From Alphaproteobacteria bacterium (GTDB lineage Bacteria > Pseudomonadota > Alphaproteobacteria > UBA828): a stretch of DNA of 64,000 bases. Positions 1-8,681 of the stretch are shown here, one piece after another. Under the pieces are notes generated by a model. That model searched no databases and was not told the origin of the DNA. It saw nothing but the letters and a program-made list of their open reading frames with translations. The first letter of the stretch is position 1, and the number at the start of each line of letters is the position of its first letter. The DNA lies in the NCBI GenBank assembly GCA_022826665.1, contig JAJDUK010000076.1:1-64000 (forward strand), read 5' to 3'. A program made the translations under genes and the position numbers.

Positions 1-490
1 CGGAGACATCACCATCCACGACAACTTCGCGAATATCGTCGAGATCGAAATCTCGGGGGTCAACACCCGGTTCGGGGCCCGCGCGGAGACCGACTGGGGC
101 TTCGTCGCATTGCGCGGATTCTGGCGCTACGTGGCCAGCAGCGAGGAGCGCATCGCAGGCGACGAGCAGCCGTACCCGCTCCCGCGCAACGCCGTGCGCA
201 TCGTGACCTCGGTCGGGCGCGGCGACCTTACGGCCTTCTGGGCCGTCAACTACCGCGACGAGATCGAGAACCAGCGGGACGATGGACGGTTCAAGTCCTG
301 GACCGGCCACGACCTGACGCTCGACTGGAGAGCGCCGCTTGGCCTCGAAGACACGCGGTTAACCGCGGGCGTGTACAACGTCACCGACGCGAAGCTCTCC
401 ACGAACACCGCGAACCCCTCCTTTACCGACGGGCCGCGCGCAGCCGGCTGGGGGCGCACCTTCTTCGTCACCCTCAACATGCGGTTCTGA
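1..490 (+). CDS. TonB-dependent receptor, C-terminal fragment
   Basis: The 3' end of a gene that begins before the window; the reading frame is open from base 2 to the TGA at 488-490, about 162 codons. The product is the last part of an outer-membrane 22-strand beta barrel: alternating aromatic/polar strands, Asp/Tyr/Asn-rich turns, a 'VYNVTD' turn typical of the last barrel strands, and a terminal phenylalanine (ending NMRF) that serves as the BAM recognition signal. Such receptors import siderophores, cobalamin or other large solutes with TonB energy. The ligand cannot be judged from this fragment. It is convergent with secB, with 18 bases between the stops. Confidence 0.85.
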   Translation, partial: GDITIHDNFANIVEIEISGVNTRFGARAETDWGFVALRGFWRYVASSEERIAGDEQPYPLPRNAVRIVTSVGRGDLTAFWAVNYRDEIENQRDDGRFKSWTGHDLTLDWRAPLGLEDTRLTAGVYNVTDAKLSTNTANPSFTDGPRAAGWGRTFFVTLNMRF

Positions 491-508
491 GCAGGGAGAG
501 CTGGCCCG

Positions 509-1114
509 CTAATCTCCCCCACCACCGCCGTCGATCGAAGGCACGATCTCGGCCGGCTCGACGAAGTTGGGCTCGGCCTCGGGCGGCCGGGCCTCGGCGC
601 CCACTGCATCGGACGCCTGCGCCGCCTGCTGCTGGCGGTTGCGATAGAGGGCGAGGAAGTCGATCGGCGCGAGCAGGAGCGGCGGGAAGCCGCCGTCGCG
701 GGTGACGTCCGCGACGATGCGCCGCGCGAAGGGGAAGAGCAGCCGCGGGCACTCGATCAGCAACGCGGGCTCCATCGCGTTATCGGGGATTCCGATGAAG
801 TTGAAGACCCCGGCATAGCTCAGCTCCACCAGGAAGACCGGCTTCTCTTCGTGGCTGGCGTGCGCGTTGATCTGCAGGACGACCTCGAAGGTCTGCTCGT
901 TCAGCCGGCGCGCCTCGACCTGCACGTTGACCGTGATCTGCGGCGAGCGCTCTGCCTCGGGGGGCCGCTCCAGCGCGGACGGGTTCTCGAACGAGAGGTC
1001 CTTCACGTACTGGGTCTGTATCCCGAGCTGTGGGCGTGTTTCCTGCACCCCTTGCGCGTTGCCTGCGGCGGCGGCCGACGTGGGGGGTGAGGTGCCGGTC
1101 TCGTCAGCCATCAT
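509..1114 (-). CDS. secB: protein-export chaperone SecB
   Basis: Cytoplasmic homotetrameric chaperone that keeps preproteins unfolded and hands them to SecA. The 201-residue product is longer than the usual 150-165 because of an Ala/Gly/Thr-rich N-terminal extension (about 30 residues) and an acidic, glycine-ending tail (about residues 170-201). The core has the expected elements: 'IQTQYVKDLSFENP', 'EVVLQINAHA', 'VELSYAGVF' and the 'LIECPRLLFPFAR' helix. Two consecutive ATGs follow an AAGGAG box; either could be used. It overlaps the end of fxsA (ATGA), so the two are translationally coupled. SecB beside a Tim44-like gene is a common alphaproteobacterial arrangement. Confidence 0.96.
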   Translation of the reverse strand: MMADETGTSPPTSAAAAGNAQGVQETRPQLGIQTQYVKDLSFENPSALERPPEAERSPQITVNVQVEARRLNEQTFEVVLQINAHASHEEKPVFLVELSYAGVFNFIGIPDNAMEPALLIECPRLLFPFARRIVADVTRDGGFPPLLLAPIDFLALYRNRQQQAAQASDAVGAEARPPEAEPNFVEPAEIVPSIDGGGGGD

Positions 1115-1596
1115 TGCTCTCCTTGGGGGCGCACATTCGGGGGGCCGGATTCGGGTGTCTCGTCGAGCACGGTGTATTCGCCGTCGATGACCCGCCCGCG
1201 GTCGGCGGCCGAAGCCGGCCCAGCATCGGAGCCGGCATGGCGGGCGTGCGGCGCGAAACGGGTCAGCAGTCGGCGCAGGAGACTACGGCGGAGCGGCGGC
1301 AGCAACAACAGCGTCCCTAGCGCATCGGTGAAGAATCCGGGTGTGAGCAGGAGCACCGCCGCGAGCGCCAGCGCCGCGCCTTCGGCCATCTCGGCCACCG
1401 GCAGACGATTCGCCGCGAGCTGCTGGCGCGCCCGTGCCAGGGTCTGGAGCCCTTGCCAGCGCAGGATCAAGCCGCCGACCACGGCGGTACCTACGATCAA
1501 CCCGATGGTCGGCCACGTCCCGATGACGCTCCCGACTTCGAGGAAGATAAACACCTCGCCGACGGGAATCGCCAGCAACAGCAGAAGAAGGGGCAT
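1111..1596 (-). CDS. fxsA: FxsA family membrane protein
   Basis: A 161-residue inner-membrane protein of the FxsA (F exclusion suppressor) family. Visible features are an N-terminal hydrophobic segment (about 3-20) with the 'PVGEVFIFLEVG' family motif, a second segment with 'GLIVGTAVVGGLILRWQG' (about 32-50), and the hydrophobic 'LLTPGFFTDALGTLLLLPP' segment (about 85-105), which is diagnostic. The hydrophilic basic C-terminus is presumably cytoplasmic. In E. coli overproduction alleviates exclusion of phage T7 by F; the normal role is unknown. First gene of a fxsA-secB unit, divergent from the Tim44-like gene. Confidence 0.92.
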   Translation of the reverse strand: MPLLLLLLAIPVGEVFIFLEVGSVIGTWPTIGLIVGTAVVGGLILRWQGLQTLARARQQLAANRLPVAEMAEGAALALAAVLLLTPGFFTDALGTLLLLPPLRRSLLRRLLTRFAPHARHAGSDAGPASAADRGRVIDGEYTVLDETPESGPPNVRPQGEQ

Positions 1597-1796
1597 AAAG
1601 GTGATGTGCTCCGTGCTTGCGCTCGCGCGGCGCTCTACCTATCTTGCGTTATGTCGGCTCCCCGCGCCGGGCTTCGGCGGGACCGTCGCTCACGCCGGGG
1701 TTGCCGGCGAGCGCCGCCGACGAGGGCCCGGAGTTCGCTGGCCGGATTCGGCAGCCATTTTGCGACGGAAGGCCGCCTGCCCACAAGGTTCGGGAC

Positions 1797-2603
1797 ATGT
1801 CCGACGGATTTCAATTCTACGACATCATATTTTTCGCGCTAATCGCGATCTTCATTATCTTGCGCCTGCGCGGCGTTCTCGGCCGGCGAACCGGCCAGCA
1901 TCGCCAGCGCCATCCCGATCGTTTTGCCCGGACCGAGCAGCCCCCTGAGGAAGGCCAGGGCCAGGGGCCGAGCCAGGGCCAGGGCGAGGTCGTCCAGCTG
2001 CCGGATCGCACCCGACCCGTGCGCGAGGCGCCGCAGGACGTGGCACCGCAGGACGAAGAACCGGAGCCAGCCGCACCGCGCCCGGCGTTCGCGGCCAAGA
2101 AGGAGGCACCGGCGCGGGACGCGACGGCGGACCGGGACGAGGCCATCGGCGGGCTCCGGGCCGGCCTGGAGCAGATCAGACGGGCGGACCACGAGTTCTC
2201 GCCGAAGCGCTTCGTTCAGGGCGCGCAGGCTGCCTTCGAAATGGTGGTGGACGCCTTTGCCAAGGGCGATACGGCGACGCTCCGGCCCCTGTTGGGCGAC
2301 GATGTCTATGACGAGTTTGCGGCGGCCATCCGCGAGCGCATGGCGGACGGCCATGTGCAGGAAACCACCATCGTCGCCCTTGATGCGGCCGAGATCATCA
2401 GCGCCGAGATGCGCTCCAGCACCGCGCGGGTGACGGTGAAGTTCGTGAGCCAGCAGATCAACGTGGTGCGGGACAAGGACGGCGAGGAGGTCGGCGGCAA
2501 CCCCAGCCTGATCGAGCGGGTCACCGACATCTGGATCTTCGCGCGCAACACCCGCTCGTCCGATCCCAACTGGTCGCTGATCGAGACCACCATCCCCAAT
2601 TGA
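1797..2603 (+). CDS. Tim44/TimA domain protein
   Basis: 268 residues from ATG 1797. The open frame extends upstream to 1617, but the ATG start gives a sensible N-terminus: a short periplasmic stretch, one membrane segment (about 9-25), then a Gln/Pro/Glu-rich linker (about 40-110) and a C-terminal Tim44-like domain (about 120-268; 'FSPKRFVQGAQAAFEMVVDAFAKGD' region). Tim44-like domains are related to the mitochondrial import-motor component; bacterial TimA homologues are membrane-anchored and their role is not settled. It directly precedes and overlaps mltA. Confidence 0.9.
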   Translation: MSDGFQFYDIIFFALIAIFIILRLRGVLGRRTGQHRQRHPDRFARTEQPPEEGQGQGPSQGQGEVVQLPDRTRPVREAPQDVAPQDEEPEPAAPRPAFAAKKEAPARDATADRDEAIGGLRAGLEQIRRADHEFSPKRFVQGAQAAFEMVVDAFAKGDTATLRPLLGDDVYDEFAAAIRERMADGHVQETTIVALDAAEIISAEMRSSTARVTVKFVSQQINVVRDKDGEEVGGNPSLIERVTDIWIFARNTRSSDPNWSLIETTIPN

Positions 2604-3811
2604 GCGCCAACCTTCGGCGCTGGTCGTGGCTGCTGGCGTTGGCCCCGCTTCTCATGCAGGCCTGCGCTCCCCAACCCGAGCGAGCCGAACCGGACCGGCT
2701 GGTGCTGCGAGCGGTCTGGTTCGACGATTTGCCGGGGTGGGAGGCCGACGATCACGATGCGGCGCTGGCGGCACTGCAACGTTCGTGCGCGTCGCTCGAG
2801 GAACGCGCCGACGACGAGCCGTTGGATATCACGCCGCTCGGAGGGCGCGTCAGCGATTGGCGCGCGATCTGCGCAGCCTCCGCCGGGTTGGAGGCTGCGG
2901 ACCAGGCCCGCGAGTTCTTCGAGCGGCACTTCACGCCCTACGAGGCGCGCAACGGCGCGGAGGCCGAGGGCCTCTTCACCGGCTACTACGAGCCGGAGCT
3001 GCGCGGCGCCACGCAGGCGGGCGGGCGCTACGGCGTGCCTCTCTACGCGCGCCCGGACGATCTGGTGACGGTCGATCTCGGGCTGTTCCGGCCCGATCTC
3101 GCCGGCGAGCGGGTAGCCGGGCGTGTCGCGGACGGCGCACTGGAGCCCTACGCGACGCGGGCCGAAATCGACGGCGGCGCGCTGGCGGCGCAGGGGCTGG
3201 AGCTCGTCTGGGTGGACGACCCCATCGACGCCTTCTTCCTGCACATCCAGGGCTCCGGCCGGATCGCCTTCGAGGACGGCACGAGCCGCCGCCTCGCCTA
3301 CGCCGCCACCAACGGACACGACTACTTCGCCATCGGCCGCAGGCTGGTCGATCTCGGCGCGCTCGACCGGGAGGACGTGTCGATGCAGACCATTCGGGAC
3401 TGGCTGGCAGCGAACCCCGAGCGGGCATCCGAGGTCATGCACGAGAACGCGTCCTTCGTGTTCTTCCGCTGGCTCGAGGAGGAGCAGGCGACGGAAGGCC
3501 CGGTCGGCACCCAGGGCGTGGCGCTCACCGCCGGGCGCTCGCTCGCGGTGGACCGCCGCTTCGTACCGATGACCGTGCCGATCTGGCTGGAGAGCGCGGC
3601 GCCCGACCCCGATCCCGCCAGGGAGGATCGCCCGCTCAGGCGCCTCATGGTGGCACAGGATACGGGCGGCGCGATCCGCGGCCCGGTGCGGGGCGATGTC
3701 TTCTGGGGCACGGGTACCGAGGCCGGATCGGTCGCCGGGCGCATGAAGCACGAGGGCCGCTACTGGCTGCTCCTGCCCCGCGGTCTCGACGTGAGCGCGC
3801 ACCTGGACTAA
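2600..3811 (+). CDS. mltA: membrane-bound lytic murein transglycosylase A
   Basis: Cleaves the MurNAc-GlcNAc bond of peptidoglycan forming 1,6-anhydro-muropeptides. The 403-residue product starts at a TTG overlapping the preceding stop (TTGA). A hydrophobic N-terminus ends in 'MQAC' (Cys22), a degenerate lipobox suggesting outer-membrane lipidation. Then follow the MltA barrel ('GLFTGYYEPELRG', 'VDDPIDAFFLHIQGSGR') and the C-terminal 3D domain with 'QDTGGAIRGPVRGDVFWGTG', where Asp354 fits the catalytic acid. In related genomes an Smr gene follows directly; here the lut operon lies between. Confidence 0.95.
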   Translation: MSANLRRWSWLLALAPLLMQACAPQPERAEPDRLVLRAVWFDDLPGWEADDHDAALAALQRSCASLEERADDEPLDITPLGGRVSDWRAICAASAGLEAADQAREFFERHFTPYEARNGAEAEGLFTGYYEPELRGATQAGGRYGVPLYARPDDLVTVDLGLFRPDLAGERVAGRVADGALEPYATRAEIDGGALAAQGLELVWVDDPIDAFFLHIQGSGRIAFEDGTSRRLAYAATNGHDYFAIGRRLVDLGALDREDVSMQTIRDWLAANPERASEVMHENASFVFFRWLEEEQATEGPVGTQGVALTAGRSLAVDRRFVPMTVPIWLESAAPDPDPAREDRPLRRLMVAQDTGGAIRGPVRGDVFWGTGTEAGSVAGRMKHEGRYWLLLPRGLDVSAHLD

Positions 3812-3847
3812 CCTCCCGGTCCGTTTTCCCAAGCTGTAGAGCCGTCC

Positions 3848-4621
3848 ATGCCCGCAACGCCTCGCCGGGTCGGCCTCTTCGTGACATGCCTCGTCGACCT
3901 GTTTCGGCCGACGGTGGGTTTCGCTGCGGCGACGCTGCTGCAGCGCGCCGGCTGCGAGGTGGTCGTGCCGAAGGCGCAGGTCTGCTGCGGCCAGCCCGCC
4001 TACAACTCGGGCGACCGTGCCGATACCAAGGCGATCGCGCGAAACGTGATCGGCGCCTTCGAGCCTTTCGACGCGACGGTGGCGCCGTCGGGCTCCTGCG
4101 CCGGCATGATCAAGCGCCACTACCCGGCGCTGTTTGCCGGCGATGCGGTCTGGGAGGCGCGCGCGCAGCGCCTCGCCGCGCGCACCTTCGAACTGGTCTC
4201 GTTCCTGACCGATCAGTGCGGCATCGAGTCCGTGGACGTGCGCCATGAGGGAACGGTCACCTACCACGACTCCTGCTCGAGCCTGCGCGAGCTCGGGGTC
4301 CGGGCGCAGCCGCGGCGCCTGCTCGGGAGCGTCGACGGACTGGAGCTTGCCGAGCTCTTGGCGCCGGATGTGTGCTGCGGTTTCGGCGGCACGTTCTGCG
4401 TCAAGTACCCCGACATCTCCGGCCGCATGGTGGCGGACAAGGCGAAGGACATCGCCGCGACCGGCGCGGACACGGTGCTCGCCGGTGACATGGGCTGCCT
4501 GCTCAACATCGCGGGGCGGCTGAGCCGCGAAGGCTCGGGCGTGAAGGCGCGCCACGTCGCCGAGGTGCTGGCGGGGATGGCCGATCGCCCGGCCATCGGC
4601 GAGCCGGCAAGGGGGCGCTGA
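3848..4621 (+). CDS. lutA: L-lactate utilization Fe-S protein LutA
   Basis: 257-residue (Fe-S)-binding protein of the LutA/YkgE family, part of the cytoplasmic LutABC complex that oxidizes L-lactate to pyruvate. Two cysteine-rich CCG motifs are visible: 'CCGQPAYNSG' with Cys46-Cys47 and 'CCGFGGTFC' with Cys176-Cys177, plus 'PSGSCAGM' and 'HDSCSSLRELG', matching the heterodisulfide-reductase-type CCG fold. It starts 36 bp after mltA and is followed three bases later by lutB. There is no lactate permease or LutR-type regulator in the window, so uptake and control must lie elsewhere. Confidence 0.93.
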   Translation: MPATPRRVGLFVTCLVDLFRPTVGFAAATLLQRAGCEVVVPKAQVCCGQPAYNSGDRADTKAIARNVIGAFEPFDATVAPSGSCAGMIKRHYPALFAGDAVWEARAQRLAARTFELVSFLTDQCGIESVDVRHEGTVTYHDSCSSLRELGVRAQPRRLLGSVDGLELAELLAPDVCCGFGGTFCVKYPDISGRMVADKAKDIAATGADTVLAGDMGCLLNIAGRLSREGSGVKARHVAEVLAGMADRPAIGEPARGR

Positions 4622-4624
4622 GCC

Positions 4625-6043
4625 GTGGATGCCACCAGCCGCACCTTCGTCGCCAACGCGCGCGCCGGGCTGCAGGACGCCGATCTGCAGACTTCGCTGG
4701 CGCGCTTCCAGGGCGGCTTTCAGGTCAAGCGGGCCGACGCCGCCAAGCGTCTGCCGGAGTTCGAGGCGTTGCGCGATGAGGCGAAGGCCATCAAGGACCA
4801 CGTGCTGGCGCATCTCGACCACTACCTGGAACGCTACGAAGAGCAGGTGACGGCGGCGGGTGGGGCCGTCCACTGGTGCCAGACGCCGGAAGAGGCGCGG
4901 AAAATCATCCTCTCTCTCTGCCGGGAGGCGGACGCCAAGACGGTGACCAAGAGCAAATCCATGATCGCCGAGGAGATGGAGCTCAACCCCTTCCTCGAAG
5001 AGCATGGCATCGAGCCGGTGGAGACCGATCTCGGCGAGTACGTGGTGCAGCTTGCCGACGAGCGGCCGAGCCACATCATCGCGCCGGCGGTGCACAAGAC
5101 CAGGGACCAGGTCGCCGACCTCTTTCACGAGAAGCACACGCCGCTCGGCCGCACCCGCCGCCTCGAGCGTGTGGAGGAGCTGGTGGAGGAGGCGCGCGAG
5201 GTGCTGCGCCCGCGCTATCTCGCGGCCGATGTCGGCATCACCGGCGCGAACTTCCTGATTGCGGAGACCGGCTCCTCCGCCATCGTCACCAACGAGGGCA
5301 ACGGGGACCTCACCCAGATCCTGCCGCGCATGCACATCGTGATCGCGACGCTGGAGAAGGTGGTGCCGACGTTGGAGGACGCCACCACGATCATGCGCGT
5401 GCTCGCGCGCTCGGCGACCGGGCAGGAGTTCTCCACCTACACCACGGTCTCCACCGGCCCGCGCCGGCCGGACGATGCCGACGGGCCCGAGGCCTATCAC
5501 GTCGTGCTGCTCGACAACGGCCGCTCGCGGATGCTGGGCTCCGAGTTCCGGGAGGTGCTGCGCTGCATCAAGTGCGGCGCCTGCATGAACCACTGCCCGG
5601 TGTACGGCACGGTGGGCGGCCACGCCTACGGTTGGGTCTATCCCGGGCCGGTGGGCGCGGTGCTGACGCCCAACCTGATCGGCCTGGAAGAGGCGCGCCA
5701 CCTGCCCAACGCATCGAGCTTCTGCGGCCGCTGCGAGGAGGTCTGCCCCATGCGCATCCCGCTGCCGGGGCTGATGCGCAAGCTCAGGGAGCAGGAGTTC
5801 GACCAGAGGCTGAGCCCGGTGGCCGTCCGCACCGGGATCGGTGCCTGGGCCTGGCTCGCCCGGCGGCCCGCGCTCTATCGCTGCATGACCGGCCTCGGCA
5901 TTCGCGTGCTGGGCATGCTGGGCCGGCGGCGCGGGCGCTTCACGCAGATGCCGCTTGCGGGCGGCTGGACCGCCGCGCGTGACCTGCCGGCGCCGGAAGG
6001 CGCGACCTTCCACGCGCTCTGGCGCAAGGGACGGCGGGCATGA
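4625..6043 (+). CDS. lutB: L-lactate utilization iron-sulfur protein LutB
   Basis: 472 residues, GTG start three bases after lutA. LutB/YkgF carries a LUD domain and two [4Fe-4S] clusters that pass electrons from lactate oxidation. The ferredoxin-type motifs are clear: Cys314, Cys317, Cys320 and Cys324 in 'CIKCGACMNHCPVYG', and Cys367, Cys370 and Cys374 in 'CGRCEEVCPMRIP'. The N-terminal two thirds hold the LUD fold ('TKSKSMIAEEMELN', 'GANFLIAETGSSAIVTNEGN'). The stop overlaps the lutC start (ATGA). Length and motifs are normal for the family. Confidence 0.95.
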   Translation: MDATSRTFVANARAGLQDADLQTSLARFQGGFQVKRADAAKRLPEFEALRDEAKAIKDHVLAHLDHYLERYEEQVTAAGGAVHWCQTPEEARKIILSLCREADAKTVTKSKSMIAEEMELNPFLEEHGIEPVETDLGEYVVQLADERPSHIIAPAVHKTRDQVADLFHEKHTPLGRTRRLERVEELVEEAREVLRPRYLAADVGITGANFLIAETGSSAIVTNEGNGDLTQILPRMHIVIATLEKVVPTLEDATTIMRVLARSATGQEFSTYTTVSTGPRRPDDADGPEAYHVVLLDNGRSRMLGSEFREVLRCIKCGACMNHCPVYGTVGGHAYGWVYPGPVGAVLTPNLIGLEEARHLPNASSFCGRCEEVCPMRIPLPGLMRKLREQEFDQRLSPVAVRTGIGAWAWLARRPALYRCMTGLGIRVLGMLGRRRGRFTQMPLAGGWTAARDLPAPEGATFHALWRKGRRA

Positions 6044-6744
6044 GCGCGGCAAGCGGACGCGACGCCATTCTCGGCTCGATCCGCCGCTCGCTCGGCCGCG
6101 GGCCGCTGGACGAGGCGGCGCGCGCTGCGGTGGACGAGCGCATCGCCCAACCGAAGCCCAACATCGTGCCGGCGCGCACCGACATTCCCCAGGACGAGAG
6201 GGTCGAGCTCTTTACCTCGATGGCGGAGGCGGTGTTCGCGACCGTGGACCGCGTTTCCGGCCCCGACGCCGTGCCGGGCGCCGTCGCCGACTACCTGGCG
6301 CAGCACAACCTGCCGCCGGCGCTAGTGATGGCGCCCGATCCCGCGCTCGACGCCTATCCCTGGGGAGAGCGCCCCATGCTCGCGATCCGCCGGGGCAACG
6401 CCGAAGAGCCCGATCGGGTCGGCGTGACCGGCGCAGTCATGGGCTTCGCCGAGACCGGCACCCTGATGATGACCTCCGGCCCCGAGCACCCATCTACGCT
6501 CAACTTCCTGCCGGAGACCCACATCGTGGTGCTGCCGGCGGAGAAGATCGGCGGCGCCTACGAGGAGGGCTGGGCGCATCTGCGCGCCGAAGGCGGGGCG
6601 GACGCGGACGGCGGCTTCATGCCGCGCACGGTCAACCTGGTCACCGGCCCGTCGCGCACCGCCGATATCGAGCAGACCATCGCGCTCGGCGCCCACGGGC
6701 CGCGCCGGCTGCATATCGTCATCGTGGAAGGTGACGCACCGTGA
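6040..6744 (+). CDS. lutC: L-lactate utilization protein LutC
   Basis: 234 residues forming a single LUD domain ('GVTGAVMGFAETGTLMMTSGPEHPSTLNFLPE'-type core at roughly 125-160). It is the third subunit of the LutABC L-lactate-oxidizing system and has no cofactor motif of its own. It begins at an ATG overlapping the lutB stop and ends in a GTGA overlap with the Smr gene, so the lut operon reads straight into a DNA-processing gene, an arrangement unlike a stand-alone lut operon. Confidence 0.93.
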   Translation: MSAASGRDAILGSIRRSLGRGPLDEAARAAVDERIAQPKPNIVPARTDIPQDERVELFTSMAEAVFATVDRVSGPDAVPGAVADYLAQHNLPPALVMAPDPALDAYPWGERPMLAIRRGNAEEPDRVGVTGAVMGFAETGTLMMTSGPEHPSTLNFLPETHIVVLPAEKIGGAYEEGWAHLRAEGGADADGGFMPRTVNLVTGPSRTADIEQTIALGAHGPRRLHIVIVEGDAP

Positions 6745-7340
6745 GCGAAGGCGGCCGGCGCATACGGAACGAGGAGGCGGCGCTCTGGCAGCGCGTCTCC
6801 CGCGACGTGACGCCGCTCCCGCGCGGTGCTGTGGTGCTGGAAGAGGCGGAAACGCCGGAGGAGGAGGCGCCACCGCCGCCGCCGGCGCCGAAGAAGATCA
6901 AGAAGCCCCGTCGTGCGGTGCCTGCGGCGACCCCGGCACCGCCCCCGCCTCCGCCGCTCCCAGAGCTCGACCCGGTGGTGCCTGCGGGCCTCGACCGGCG
7001 CACCGCGCGGCGGCTCAAGCGCGGGCAACTCGCGGCCGAGGCGCGGCTCGACCTCCACGGCAGGACTCAGGATCAGGCGCACGACGCACTCCAGGACTTC
7101 ATCCAGGAGTCGCGGATGGTGCGGCGCCGCTGCGTGCTGGTCATCACCGGCAAGGGCTCGGTCGCGAGCGGCCGGGGCGGCGTGCTGCGCCAGATGGTGC
7201 CGCGCTGGCTCAACGAGCCGGCGCTGCGCCGGCACATCATCGCCATCACCAACGCGCCCGAGAGCAGCGGCGGCGCCGGCGCGCTCTACGTGCTGCTCAA
7301 GAGCCGGGAGCCGCTCGAGCGCGACCGCGGTGCCGGCTGA
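6741..7340 (+). CDS. Smr domain protein (MutS2-type C-terminal domain)
   Basis: 199 residues, GTG start overlapping the lutC stop. The N-terminal 90 residues are charged and proline-rich ('PPPPPAPKKIKK' and a second run of prolines), likely disordered. The C-terminal half is an Smr domain: 'LDLHGRTQDQAHDALQDFI' (the conserved DLHG) and 'VLVITGKGS' (TGKG). Stand-alone Smr proteins have structure-specific or mismatch-related DNA or RNA nuclease activity. Such a gene normally lies directly after mltA in alphaproteobacteria; here it is displaced by lutABC. Confidence 0.9.
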   Translation: MSEGGRRIRNEEAALWQRVSRDVTPLPRGAVVLEEAETPEEEAPPPPPAPKKIKKPRRAVPAATPAPPPPPPLPELDPVVPAGLDRRTARRLKRGQLAAEARLDLHGRTQDQAHDALQDFIQESRMVRRRCVLVITGKGSVASGRGGVLRQMVPRWLNEPALRRHIIAITNAPESSGGAGALYVLLKSREPLERDRGAG

Positions 7341-7737
7341 GCCCGAGCCGGACAAGCCGGAGGCCGGCGACGTCGCCGACGGGCTGATCGCCTTCCTCGA
7401 CCGGCTGGCGCGGCGGCTTGCGCTGGAGGTCCACACGCTCTGGCTGGTGTTCCGCCACCGCGAGACACCCTGGCCGGTCAAGGCGGTGCTGATCCTGTTG
7501 CTGGCCTATCTCGCGAGCCCCGTCGACCTGATTCCCGACGTGATCCCCGTGCTCGGGATGCTCGACGACCTCGCGGTGGCGGCGGTCGCGCTCTGGCTCG
7601 CCTACCGGCTGACGCCGCCCCACGTGATGGAGGAATGCCGGGCCAGGGCGAGCGAAGCGGCGGAGGGAAAAGAAGGCTGGGTCTCGAAGCTCTGGCGCAT
7701 GATCGCGAGGAGCGGCCCCAACAATCCAAAGCGCTGA
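7330..7737 (+). CDS. DUF1232 (YkvA-like) small membrane protein
   Basis: 135 residues from a GTG at 7330 that overlaps the Smr gene by 11 nt; the frame is open further upstream, but only this start is compatible with the Smr gene. The core 'PVKAVLILLLAYLASPVDLIPDVIPVLG' region with 'MLDDLAVAAVALWLAYRLTP' is the DUF1232 signature: a hydrophobic hairpin with the invariant SPVDLIPD. Function is unknown in the family; some members associate with the envelope. The C-terminal 40 residues are polar. Last gene of the timA-mltA-lutABC-smr run. Confidence 0.85.
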   Translation: MPAEPEPDKPEAGDVADGLIAFLDRLARRLALEVHTLWLVFRHRETPWPVKAVLILLLAYLASPVDLIPDVIPVLGMLDDLAVAAVALWLAYRLTPPHVMEECRARASEAAEGKEGWVSKLWRMIARSGPNNPKR

Positions 7738-7829
7738 CGATGGGGTCAGGGACGGTGGCTTACCGGGGAGGCGTTGCCGTTCGAGGTCGCACGTTCTCTA
7801 TTTGCTCCGGGTGGCAAAGACTAGAGGAG

Positions 7830-8606
7830 CTACAACTGTGGGCATTTTGGAACCTTAAAGAGTTCAGGACTTATATCTTCACCATGGGAGACCTGATCAT
7901 TGAAGAACAGTCCATCCTCGCTGAGTCTCACTGCGAAGATCATATCTTCCCCAGAAGTTTGACTTGAGCCCGTTACTCCGTCGTCCACGCTAAAATCTGC
8001 CGATGTACCCGGTTTTGCTTGACCCTCTATGTCTATCGAGAAATCCTCCGAGTGAACAATTGTATACTCCAAGTCGCCCTTCAGTGCCGCTCTTATTTGG
8101 CAGACCGTTGTTCCGTTCTTGACTAGCTCTCTAACCGCATTCTCGCAAGATTTCTTCTCCAAAGCCGCGATCTTGATTTCTCGTAGCTTGGCATCAGATA
8201 TAACGAGGATTTCAGGATTCCGAATTTCGATGGAGACGTCTTTCTTCTCACCGCCCTCTCCCCCTGCACCGATGAGATCCTCAATAAACCCCCTTATGCT
8301 TAGGCTCACCTCTTCAATTCGGCTCCACTGGCTCTGGGGGACCCGCGATTTCTGGGCTGCGGCCATAATTTCTTTTTGGTCGACCTCGCAGGTAGGGTGA
8401 AGAACAATCTGTCCGTGATTCATGACTTCGACGGAGCTGATTGAGCCTGGAAAATGAAGCTCAGAGGGGGGGACGATCTCAAAATAACGAAGTTTAGAGA
8501 CCGTTACAGTGACCGGATCCTGGTCATCGATACCGAGACATCCAGCCACTAAGATGGTTGAACCCATGACCGCCAGCAGACAGCCGCAATATCCCTTCCT
8601 GAACAT
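7830..8606 (-). CDS. putative lipoprotein of unknown function
   Basis: 258 residues, not a family I recognise. The N-terminus is a lipoprotein signal with lipobox 'LVAGC' (Cys23), and a GGAG box lies 7 nt before the ATG. The mature part is hydrophilic and acidic with predicted beta-rich segments, a Gly/Glu 'GAGGEGGEKKD' linker near residue 115, and several cysteines (in 'HPTCEVD', 'KKSCENAV', 'TTVCQIRA', 'VPKCPQL') that could pair outside the cytoplasm. Codon use is visibly less GC-biased than in all neighbours, suggesting recent acquisition. It lies 75 bp downstream of a secreted micropeptide gene on the same strand and may be co-transcribed with it. Confidence 0.72.
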   Translation of the reverse strand: MFRKGYCGCLLAVMGSTILVAGCLGIDDQDPVTVTVSKLRYFEIVPPSELHFPGSISSVEVMNHGQIVLHPTCEVDQKEIMAAAQKSRVPQSQWSRIEEVSLSIRGFIEDLIGAGGEGGEKKDVSIEIRNPEILVISDAKLREIKIAALEKKSCENAVRELVKNGTTVCQIRAALKGDLEYTIVHSEDFSIDIEGQAKPGTSADFSVDDGVTGSSQTSGEDMIFAVRLSEDGLFFNDQVSHGEDISPELFKVPKCPQL

Positions 8607-8681
8607 GCCCTTTCTCCGACAGCCACGCCGGAATGCGGGCGACGTGGCCTCAGTGGTTCTGCCTCAACCTCGTCTTCATGC

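Noticed and set aside
2306-6052. Very long antisense open frames (also 9076-11835 and 60358-63168 minus, 48885-50915 minus)
   Set aside because: They lie fully opposite well recognised genes, have low-complexity Arg/His/Ala-rich translations without domains, and are expected in GC-rich DNA where antisense stop codons are rare.
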